Source of the DNA: Flavobacteriaceae bacterium
GTDB lineage: Bacteria > Bacteroidota > Bacteroidia > Flavobacteriales > Flavobacteriaceae
Assembly (NCBI GenBank): GCA_008081325.1
Contig: VMCO01000180.1
Location: 1 to 15,607 of the forward strand
Reading direction: 5' to 3'
Length of the DNA stretch: 15,607 nucleotides
A program made the translations under genes and the position numbers. Positions within the stretch are counted from its first letter, which is position 1; every line of letters begins with the position of its first letter. Below, piece by piece: positions 7,704-13,926 of the stretch. A model generated the notes under the pieces. The model was not told the origin of the DNA. It was given only the letters and a program-made list of their open reading frames with translations, and searched no databases.

Positions 7704-8736
7704 ACATACTTTAAACTTTATAACACCAGGAAAAACATCAAGGGATGTTCTTAAACAAAAAGATAGCTGGTTTATAGTCATAAAACATGTAAAAAATTAT
7801 GGCATTGGAGAATGTAGTATAATTCCGGGGCTAAGTATAGATAATACACTTCAAATTGAATCAAAATTAAAGCAAGTATGTAATGATATTTCAAATGGTA
7901 AGCAGATACATTACAAAGATTATGATCAATTTCCAGCTCTTAAATTTTCGATCGAGACAGCCTATAAAAGTTTAGAAGGATTTAACTCACCATTCCATTT
8001 ATTTGATTCAGATTTTACCAACAGCGGAAAAGGGATTCGAATTAATGGGCTGATATGGATGGGTGAAATCTCATTTATGCAACAACAAATTAAAAGTAAA
8101 TTAAATAATGGTTTTAACTGTTTGAAATTAAAAGTTGGATCGCTAGAATTTGAAAGTGAAATCAACCTGCTTAAAAATTTAAGAAAAGAATTTTCTAAAA
8201 AAGATTTAGAAATAAGATTGGATGCAAATGGCGCTTTTAGTAAAGATACTGCACTGGAAAAATTAAAGGGATTAAGTGATTTTTCAATTCACTCTATCGA
8301 ACAGCCAATAAAACCAAAGCAATACGATGAGATGGCTAAAATTTGTGAATTATCTCCAATACCAATTGCCCTTGACGAAGAACTTATTGGTGTTAATTTA
8401 AACTCAGAAAGAGAGAAATTAATAGATACAATTAATCCTCATTTTTTAATATTAAAACCAAGCTTACTTGGAGGATTTAAAGATTCAAATGAGTGGATTA
8501 ATTTTGCAAAAAAAAGAAATATTAAATGGTGGGCTACTAGTGCATTGGAAAGTAATTTAGGGTTAAATGCTATTGCTCAATGGGTTTCGACAAAAGAAAT
8601 TAAGCTTAGGCAAGGCTTAGGAACAGGCATGTTATTTTCTAACAACATTCAATCTCCTCTTGAAATTAAAGGAGATAGGTTGTTCTTAAATAATGATATA
8701 AACTGGGATTTAAATTTTTTTAATAATAATATTTGA
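7684..8736 (+). CDS. menC: o-Succinylbenzoate synthase
   Basis: A 350-residue enolase-superfamily enzyme that dehydrates SHCHC to o-succinylbenzoate. All active-site residues of the muconate-lactonizing subgroup are present: K148-x-K150 (LKLKVGS), metal ligands D180 (RLDANGAF), E206 (SIEQP) and D231 (ALDEEL), and the opposite Lys K258 (LKPSLLGG). The ATG at 7684 gives MKANFFKH, a good family start. An in-frame TTG at 7666 would add six mostly hydrophobic residues read inside the last menA helix and is unlikely. It overlaps menA by 20 bp and menE by 4 bp, so the three are probably translationally coupled. Its substrate must come from MenH, which is not encoded in this window. Confidence 0.95.
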   Translation: MKANFFKHTLNFITPGKTSRDVLKQKDSWFIVIKHVKNYGIGECSIIPGLSIDNTLQIESKLKQVCNDISNGKQIHYKDYDQFPALKFSIETAYKSLEGFNSPFHLFDSDFTNSGKGIRINGLIWMGEISFMQQQIKSKLNNGFNCLKLKVGSLEFESEINLLKNLRKEFSKKDLEIRLDANGAFSKDTALEKLKGLSDFSIHSIEQPIKPKQYDEMAKICELSPIPIALDEELIGVNLNSEREKLIDTINPHFLILKPSLLGGFKDSNEWINFAKKRNIKWWATSALESNLGLNAIAQWVSTKEIKLRQGLGTGMLFSNNIQSPLEIKGDRLFLNNDINWDLNFFNNNI

Positions 8737-9755
8737 CATCAGAGCTATTAAATATAAATTTTACACTTGACGGAACTTCTTATTCCAGGGATAGTCTAGT
8801 TTCCTATTTTAAAAACAACGAACTTTATTACGAGTTTTTAAATTCATGGTTTAATAGTGATGACTTTATAATTGTTAACACATCTGGTTCAACCGGATCT
8901 CCCAAACAAATACATCTTAAAAAGGCAGATTTGATTTCATCTGCAAAATTAACGTCTAAATTCTTTAAGTTACCACAAGGATCAAAAGTTATAAATTGTC
9001 TTCCGTTGGATTATATTGCAGGTAAAATGATGCTAATAAGATCTATGGTATTGGGATGGGATCTAAACCTTTTTCCGGTTTCTTCAGAACCAATCAAAGA
9101 TATATCTTCGGTTTATGATTTTATAGCTTTAACTCCTATGCAGTTAGAAAGATCTTTAGACAATATTAAGTACATTAAAAAGGTTATTGTAGGCGGTAGT
9201 CCTGTAAGCAATCGTCTACAAAAAAAAATCTTAAATTCAGAATCGATTATTTATGAGACTTATGGAATGACTGAAACAATTACACATGTTGCAGTTAAAA
9301 ATATCTCGATCGGTGAAAAGGAATTTACCGCCTTGCCTGGGGTTGAAATTGGTCAGATTGATAGCTGCTTATTTATAAGTCCAAATCATTTATCGATTGA
9401 TCGTATTCAGACAAATGATTTAGTTGAGCTCACGGCTAAAAATAAATTCATTTTATTTGGAAGAAGAGACTTTATTATAAATTCAGGTGGTGTTAAAATA
9501 AATCCTGAATCGGTTGAAAAAAAATTATCAAATTACATTTCTTCTGATTTTGTAATCAGCTCGATTGATAATGTTGAATTCGGTGAAATAGTGGTTTTAG
9601 TCTTTAAAAAAAATATACCAATTGGCTATCAAAGTTCATTTAAATGTTTAGAAAAATATGAAATTCCAAAAGATGTTTTAGTCATTGATAATTTTCCAGA
9701 AACTAATGGAAAGTTGAATAGGCTAAAAATCCGAAAGCTGATAAATCATAATTAA
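8733..9755 (+). CDS. menE: O-succinylbenzoate-CoA ligase, short form, TTG start
   Basis: A 340-residue member of the ANL adenylate-forming superfamily that activates o-succinylbenzoate with ATP and CoA. Motifs run in order: phosphate-binding loop T50-SGSTGSPK58, YETYGMTET, FGRRDFIINSGGVKINPESVE, and the catalytic Lys in ETNGK327LNR. Classical MenE is about 450-500 residues; here the P-loop begins at residue 50, so the N-terminal subdomain is much reduced, which I recall as usual for Bacteroidota. The start is TTG, nested in the menC stop as TTGA (8733-8736), and no other start is near. It is the last men gene. A 72-bp gap without a convincing terminator follows. Confidence 0.92.
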   Translation: MTSELLNINFTLDGTSYSRDSLVSYFKNNELYYEFLNSWFNSDDFIIVNTSGSTGSPKQIHLKKADLISSAKLTSKFFKLPQGSKVINCLPLDYIAGKMMLIRSMVLGWDLNLFPVSSEPIKDISSVYDFIALTPMQLERSLDNIKYIKKVIVGGSPVSNRLQKKILNSESIIYETYGMTETITHVAVKNISIGEKEFTALPGVEIGQIDSCLFISPNHLSIDRIQTNDLVELTAKNKFILFGRRDFIINSGGVKINPESVEKKLSNYISSDFVISSIDNVEFGEIVVLVFKKNIPIGYQSSFKCLEKYEIPKDVLVIDNFPETNGKLNRLKIRKLINHN

Positions 9756-9827
9756 AAGTTAATTTTTTCTTTTTCAATTCTTGGCATGGCATTTGAAATG
9801 AGTCCACTTTAACATTAAAAATTGATT

Positions 9828-10817
9828 ATGAAAAATTATTTTAAAATTTTACCATTATTATTTTTATCACTATTTATTATATCATGCGATGACGATAATG
9901 ATGATGATGGTGTTTGCTGTGCGGGTTCATCTATTGTTGACTTAGCTTCACAGACTGAAAGTTTAAGCACATTAGTGTCTGCCCTTGAGGTAACTGGATT
10001 GGATGCAACATTAAGTGCTCCTGGTGCTTTTACAGTATTGGCTCCAACAAATGATGCATTTGATGCTTTTTTAACAAGTATAAATGCGACTAGTTTAGAT
10101 GATATCCCGGTTGATGTTTTGACTAATGTTCTACTTAATCATGTTATTATTGGTGAAGTACAATCTAGTTCGTTAACTAATGGTTATGCTTCAACTCAAG
10201 CAATAAGTGCAGCATCAGATACTAATATGTCAATCTATATTAATACTGACAATGGAGTAATCTTTAATGGAGTATCAACAGTAACAACTGCTGATGTAGT
10301 AGCTAGTAATGGAGTAGTTCACATTGTAGATGCTGTAATAGGGTTACCTACTGTTGTAACTTTTGCTGTAGCTGACCCAAATTTTGGAGTTTTAGTACAA
10401 GCACTTACAAGACCAGATTTAACTCAATCTTTTGTTGGCCTACTAAGTATTCCAGCAGGATCTGCACCATCACCATTTACTGTATTTGCTCCTGTAAATT
10501 CAGCTTTTGAAAATTTATTAACTGAGCTAGGTGCAGATGATTTAAGTGATATTGATGAGCCAACATTATCGGCGGTTTTATCATATCATGTTGTAGTAGG
10601 TGCAAATCAAGTTTCCACAACTTTATCTGATGGTATGGTATTTACAACCTCTTTGGACCAGGCAGTTCCTGGAGGAGGAAATATAACATTTAATATTGGA
10701 GATAATGGTGAAGGAATATTAACTGACAATAATGGGCGAATGAGCAACATTATTGCAGTCGATGTTCAGGCTGATAATGGGATTATACATGCAATTGATA
10801 CAGTTGTATTACCGTAA
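9828..10817 (+). CDS. Fasciclin (FAS1) domain lipoprotein, two domains
   Basis: A 329-residue protein from the ATG at 9828; an in-frame TTG six bases earlier is not needed. A type II signal peptide ends at lipidated Cys20 (FIISC), followed by the very acidic DDDNDDDG. Two FAS1 domains follow, about residues 35-165 and 170-329. Each shows the family core: FTVLAPTNDAF ... VLLNHVI ... NGVVHIVDAV in the first, and FTVFAPVNSAF ... VLSYHVVVG ... NGIIHAIDTVVLP in the second. FAS1 domains mediate adhesion or binding; no enzyme activity is expected. The acidic patch after Cys resembles the lipoprotein export signal of Bacteroidota, so display on the cell surface is inferred. Codon use is richer in GC and Ala/Thr/Val than the men genes. 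An intrinsic terminator follows 28 bp later. Confidence 0.92.
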   Translation: MKNYFKILPLLFLSLFIISCDDDNDDDGVCCAGSSIVDLASQTESLSTLVSALEVTGLDATLSAPGAFTVLAPTNDAFDAFLTSINATSLDDIPVDVLTNVLLNHVIIGEVQSSSLTNGYASTQAISAASDTNMSIYINTDNGVIFNGVSTVTTADVVASNGVVHIVDAVIGLPTVVTFAVADPNFGVLVQALTRPDLTQSFVGLLSIPAGSAPSPFTVFAPVNSAFENLLTELGADDLSDIDEPTLSAVLSYHVVVGANQVSTTLSDGMVFTTSLDQAVPGGGNITFNIGDNGEGILTDNNGRMSNIIAVDVQADNGIIHAIDTVVLP

Positions 10818-10845
10818 GACTATTTAATATTTCCACTTTAATTTG

Positions 10846-10872
10846 AACACCCCTAACGGGGTGTTTTTTTTT
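10846..10872 (+). terminator. Intrinsic terminator after the FAS1 gene
   Basis: An 8-bp perfect stem AACACCCC / GGGGTGTT (10846-10853 and 10858-10865) with a TAAC loop is followed by a run of T to 10872. It separates the FAS1 gene from the cupin lipoprotein. The opposite strand lacks an equivalent T-run after the stem, so it acts mainly on plus-strand transcripts. Confidence 0.93.
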
Positions 10873-10925
10873 AAATTTATTTCATCAATTTTATTTATCT
10901 TGCAAGTATTAAAAATCAATGACTT

Positions 10926-11405
10926 ATGAAAAATCTATTATTACTATTATCAATTTCTATTTTTATGGGATGTGTTCAAACTACACAGGTTTCCGATATG
11001 AAGTACGATGTTGACTTTCCTTTTGAAAACGGAGTTTCAATGGAAGAAACCTCTGTTGACCCAATGGGAAATGTTTTTACTTATCCTGAGGGCGAGGCCG
11101 GAATTACAGGGCAAACAGCTCAATGGGAAAAAGGATTTGAATCAGGATGGCACTATCACCCATACACAGGTGTTGCGTATGTTGTCCGAGGAGAATTAAC
11201 AGTTAAATTTGATGAAAATACCGCTCTAGATGACTTGGATGGTGAAAAGACAGTTACCAAAGAACAGGTATTTGGACCTGGTTCAGCTTTTTTAGGAGTT
11301 GCCAATACATGGCACAAATCCTCAAGCACAGGTGATGAAGACTTAATTTTCCAAGTTACTTGGCTTGGTGAAAAAGGTCAGCCGGTAAAAGTTTCTAGTA
11401 ACTAA
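10926..11405 (+). CDS. Cupin-domain lipoprotein
   Basis: A 159-residue protein with a lipoprotein signal peptide (FMGC, Cys16). The mature part is a single cupin domain: G74-W-H76-Y-H78 begins motif 1, the AYVVRGELTVKF strand pair follows, and motif 2 is FGPGSAFLGVANTWH130. Two His of motif 1 and one of motif 2 are in place to bind a metal. The Glu usually found 4-5 residues after the second His is absent (PYTG instead), so metal binding may be weaker or use fewer protein ligands. Tethering a cupin to the envelope as a lipoprotein is less usual than cytosolic cupins. Residues after Cys16 (VQTTQ) are not acidic, suggesting the periplasmic side. It starts a unit just after the FAS1 terminator. 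The NTF2-like gene follows after 31 bp. Confidence 0.87.
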   Translation: MKNLLLLLSISIFMGCVQTTQVSDMKYDVDFPFENGVSMEETSVDPMGNVFTYPEGEAGITGQTAQWEKGFESGWHYHPYTGVAYVVRGELTVKFDENTALDDLDGEKTVTKEQVFGPGSAFLGVANTWHKSSSTGDEDLIFQVTWLGEKGQPVKVSSN

Positions 11406-11436
11406 AATCTTTAATACTAACTATAATAATTAAACT

Positions 11437-11937
11437 ATGAAAAAACTATTTATCTTAATTTTTGCTGTAACATTTACAGCATGTAACACACCTGCTGAGC
11501 AAGTTGGGGCTGGTTTCTTTGTACCTCAACCCGGTGAAAAATTTGTGGTTGCCTCTGACGAGGTTAATGATGTATGGGTAAAATACATTGAAGCTCACAA
11601 TAACAGAGATCTAGATGCAATAAGAAGTATGAATTCTGATTCAATTTTAGTAGTTGGCCCAGATGGCGCAAGAATCAAGGGAACGGATGAGCATATTAAC
11701 TTTTTAGACATGTGGTTCTCAATGGCAGATCCTAAATGGGAAATCTACTGGTCAATGCCTTATAAGGGTGTTATCGGTGGTGAAGAATGGGTAATTGCTG
11801 GTCATTCTGTAACGTTAAAGGAAGGTGACGTTGAGGTCAAAAAAAATCAAATGATTGATGGTCAAATAAAGGACGGCAAAGTTCAATTATTTTATGTGTA
11901 TCAAATGGATGTTCCATCTGATGCAGCAGCAGAATAA
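11437..11937 (+). CDS. NTF2/SnoaL-like lipoprotein
   Basis: A 166-residue protein with a signal peptide and lipobox FTAC (Cys16). From about residue 45 it has the cone-shaped NTF2-like pattern of the SnoaL/DUF4440 group: a helix VWVKYIEAHNNRDLDAIRSMNSDS, then VVGPDGARIKGTDEHINFLDMWF, and strands W-E-I-Y-W, WVIAGHSVTLKEGD and KVQLFYVYQM. These folds serve as small-molecule binding proteins or isomerase-like enzymes; the substrate cannot be told. The C-terminus ends in an Asp/Ala/Glu tail. It is the second gene of a two-gene unit with the cupin lipoprotein, closed by a terminator 14 bp downstream. Pairing of the two suggests a joint periplasmic role, by inference only. Confidence 0.82.
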   Translation: MKKLFILIFAVTFTACNTPAEQVGAGFFVPQPGEKFVVASDEVNDVWVKYIEAHNNRDLDAIRSMNSDSILVVGPDGARIKGTDEHINFLDMWFSMADPKWEIYWSMPYKGVIGGEEWVIAGHSVTLKEGDVEVKKNQMIDGQIKDGKVQLFYVYQMDVPSDAAAE

Positions 11938-11951
11938 ATTTTTTATTTCCT

Positions 11952-11982
11952 AAAAAAAGCACCCAATGGGTGCTTTTTTTTT
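11952..11982 (+). terminator. Intrinsic terminator after the NTF2-like gene
   Basis: A GCACCC / GGGTGC stem with an AAT loop is extended by an A-run before (11952-11958) and a T-run after (11974-11982). The symmetric A and T tracts make it able to work in both directions. It ends just 22 bp before the next start codon. Confidence 0.93.
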
Positions 11983-12004
11983 ATCCAATATTTATATTTA
12001 CACT

Positions 12005-12712
12005 ATGAAAAAATACATCTCTTTATTATTAGTTTTATTTATTGCTTCATGTAGCACTAAATCAGAAATTACGATTTCAAAAGTATTAGGATCTCCCGAA
12101 TATCCGAATGCAAAAATTAGTTTAGATAAACCTACTATTGTCGACGATGATTATAAGTTTATATTCAATGTGAGTGACTATAAACTTGGTATTCAAACTT
12201 TAAAAGATTTTGAATATAGACTAGCTAACTCTGAAAAAGGCCAGCACATACATTTTATAGTTAATAATGGTCCCTATTCAGCTCATTATGATAATATATT
12301 TAGTAAAAAACTCAAAGACAGTAGTAATGTCATTTTAGCATTTTTATCAAGATCTTATCATGAATCTGTGAAAAACAAAAACGCTTATGTATTAACACAA
12401 GTGGGTGAAAATCAGATTGATTTAAATAATGAATTTTTATTTTATAGTAGGCCAAAAGGAACCTATAAAGGAGTTGATACTGAAAAGTTATTACTTGATT
12501 TTTATTTAGTTAATACTGAAATTTCAGCTGATGGAAATAAAGTTAGAGCAACAATTCAGAATAAAGAATTTATTATTGATGAGTGGGCACCTTACTACAT
12601 AGAAGGTTTGTCTAAGGGTGAAGTAAAAATAAAATTAGAGTTAATTGACTCTACTGGTAGTTTGATAGAAACGCACTTTAATCCATCTGAAAGGACTGTA
12701 ATTTTGGAATAA
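12005..12712 (+). CDS. Lipoprotein of unknown function with GQHIHF motif
   Basis: A 235-residue protein. I choose the ATG at 12005, which gives MKKYISLL and a clean lipobox IASC (Cys16); an earlier in-frame start at 11966 lies inside the terminator hairpin. After the signal peptide comes an all-beta domain. Its clearest blocks are a segment around residue 80 with GQHIHFIVNNGPYSAHYD and a later AFLSRSYHESVKN. I do not recognise a named family with certainty; related Bacteroidota proteins may carry the automatic name phosphopeptide-binding protein. The His pair in HIH could bind metal. TATATTTA, one mismatch from TAnnTTTG, sits 5 bp before the ATG. The stop is 3 bp from the stop of the convergent SDR gene, so the transcripts must overlap or end inside the coding regions. 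Confidence 0.8.
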   Translation: MKKYISLLLVLFIASCSTKSEITISKVLGSPEYPNAKISLDKPTIVDDDYKFIFNVSDYKLGIQTLKDFEYRLANSEKGQHIHFIVNNGPYSAHYDNIFSKKLKDSSNVILAFLSRSYHESVKNKNAYVLTQVGENQIDLNNEFLFYSRPKGTYKGVDTEKLLLDFYLVNTEISADGNKVRATIQNKEFIIDEWAPYYIEGLSKGEVKIKLELIDSTGSLIETHFNPSERTVILE

Positions 12713-12715
12713 TTT

Positions 12716-13501
12716 CTACATTGATTTAAGCAGACCTCCGTCAATGGGAATATTAATACCATTTATATAATCTGCATAATTTGATGATAAAAATGCGACT
12801 AAATATCCGAACTCCTCTGGTTCGCCAATCCTCTTTAAAGGAACCATTTCTGACATTGTTTTAAATACTTCGTTAACTTCTACTTTAAACTTTTTTGCCT
12901 TTTCAGAATTGAGTTGATTTAATCTTTCAGTATTAAAAAATCCAGTAAGTATATTATTAACTGTAATATTATGTTTGCCTGACTCAATTGATAAAGTTTT
13001 TCCCCAGCTAGTAACTGCAGATCTAATAGTATTCGAAAGTGCTAGATAAGATAAAGGCTCTTTAACAGAAACCGATGTCATATTGATAATTCTTCCCCAA
13101 TTCTTTTTTTTCATCCCTTTTATTGCTGCCATTGAAGTGTTAACAGTATTTTGAAATAAAAGATTAAATGCACTCTTATAATCCGATTCAGAAACACTTA
13201 ATACATCTCCAGCACTGGGCCCCTGCGTATTATTAACTAAAATATCTACTGAATTCATTTTAAAAAATTCACTAATTATTTGTTTGTATTCTTCTGAGTT
13301 GTTATAATCTACTACGATATAATTATGATCAATTCCTGTTAATTTTTTTAGTTCAATCATATTTTTTTTTAGTAAAGTTTCATTTCTAGAAACTAATGTT
13401 ACCATAGCTCCACAAACAGCTAGTTGTTTAGCAACTGCATAACCTAAACCTTTGCTACTGCCACCGATAAGTGCTTTTTTGTCTTTTAAATTTATTTTCA
13501 T
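12716..13501 (-). CDS. SDR-fold oxidoreductase-like protein, catalytic Tyr/Lys replaced
   Basis: A 261-residue Rossmann protein of the short-chain dehydrogenase/reductase superfamily. The cofactor loop is G13-G-S-S-K-G-L-G20, the VDILVNN strand ends in N90-N-T-Q-G-P instead of NNAG, and MTSVS holds the usual Ser near 143. Where the Y-x-x-x-K pair belongs the protein reads S156-N-T-I-R160; the downstream KTL-x-x-E register confirms the alignment. Tyr is thus Ser and Lys is Arg. The rest, including the closing GINIPIDGG, is normal. This fits the 3-oxoacyl-ACP-reductase-like subgroup noted for an imperfect tetrad (CDD cd05344 as I recall). It may use other residues or have lost oxidoreductase activity. 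Its start overlaps the cupin stop by 4 bp, so the two are coupled. Confidence 0.88.
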   Translation of the reverse strand: MKINLKDKKALIGGSSKGLGYAVAKQLAVCGAMVTLVSRNETLLKKNMIELKKLTGIDHNYIVVDYNNSEEYKQIISEFFKMNSVDILVNNTQGPSAGDVLSVSESDYKSAFNLLFQNTVNTSMAAIKGMKKKNWGRIINMTSVSVKEPLSYLALSNTIRSAVTSWGKTLSIESGKHNITVNNILTGFFNTERLNQLNSEKAKKFKVEVNEVFKTMSEMVPLKRIGEPEEFGYLVAFLSSNYADYINGINIPIDGGLLKSM

Positions 13502-13821
13502 TTATATTCTTCTCTTTTTGGACTAAAAACATCCATTATTTTACAATTTGTTAAAGCTTTTCCTCTGTGCGGTATATTTGAGGGAATAACAATAGTATCA
13601 CCCTCTGAAAATACACTAGTTAATCCGTTAATGGTAAATTCAAAATCTCCACTTATTACATGCATGATTTGCTCATGAACATGAAAATGGTCAGGGATTG
13701 AAGAATCTTTTTTTATATCCCAAAATGCCCAAGTTATATTTTCACCATTGACAAATTTACCATTAAATCCAGGGATGATTTCACGTTGTTTTAAATTTTT
13801 AATATTTAACTTTTTATTCAT
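13498..13821 (-). CDS. Small single-domain cupin protein
   Basis: A 107-residue cytosolic protein with no signal peptide, made of one Cupin_2 domain. Motif 1 is H45-F-H47-V-H-E-Q51 followed by MHVISGDFEFTING. Motif 2 is EGDTIVIPSNIPH85RG. The ending DVFSPKREEY is typical of the family (often FSPPREDF). His45, His47, Gln51 and His85 would form a metal site. The substrate is unknown; many relatives are of unclear role and some act on small sugars or acids. The stop overlaps the SDR start (ATGA on the minus strand, 13498-13501). Its ATG lies only 25 bp from the tRNA-Pro gene on the other strand, and I see no TAnnTTTG box for it in that gap, so it may be read from the GH92 gene upstream. Confidence 0.88.
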   Translation of the reverse strand: MNKKLNIKNLKQREIIPGFNGKFVNGENITWAFWDIKKDSSIPDHFHVHEQIMHVISGDFEFTINGLTSVFSEGDTIVIPSNIPHRGKALTNCKIMDVFSPKREEYK

Positions 13822-13832
13822 AACATATAATT

Positions 13833-13840
13833 TATATTTG
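13833..13840 (+). promoter_or_regulatory. Candidate -7 box of the tRNA-Pro gene
   Basis: TATATTTG matches TAnnTTTG fully and ends 6 bp before the first base of the mature tRNA, as expected for a short 5' leader removed by RNase P. The -33 region would fall in the first codons of the divergent cupin gene. No clear TTG is seen there. Confidence 0.55.
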
Positions 13841-13846
13841 CCAAAA

Positions 13847-13921
13847 CGGGATGTGGCGCAGTCCGGTTAGCGCACACGGCTGGGGGCCGTGGGGTCGCAG
13901 GTTCAAATCCTGTCATCCCGA
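13847..13921 (+). tRNA. tRNA-Pro (anticodon GGG)
   Basis: A complete cloverleaf. Acceptor arms are CGGGATG (13847-13853) and CATCCCG (13914-13920). The D stem is GCGC/GCGC, the anticodon stem CACGG/CCGTG. The loop CTGGGGG has anticodon GGG at 13882-13884 followed by G37. The T arm is GCAGG-TTCAAAT-CCTGT with one G-U pair. C1-G72 and discriminator A73 (13921) are the usual bacterial proline identity elements. CCA is not encoded (the genome reads CAA) and must be added. It sits antisense between the GH92 and cupin genes, 5 bp from the GH92 stop codon. Confidence 0.97.
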
Positions 13922-13926
13922 CAAAT

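Noticed and set aside
7962..8165. Minus-strand open frame inside menC
   Set aside because: Shadow of a complete enolase-family gene.
9756..9827. Terminator or promoter between menE and the FAS1 gene
   Set aside because: Only A/T runs without a GC stem, and no TAnnTTTG at suitable spacing; the junction stays undecided.
11008..11199. Alternative plus frame inside the cupin lipoprotein gene
   Set aside because: No signal or family features; the cupin frame holds the conserved motifs.
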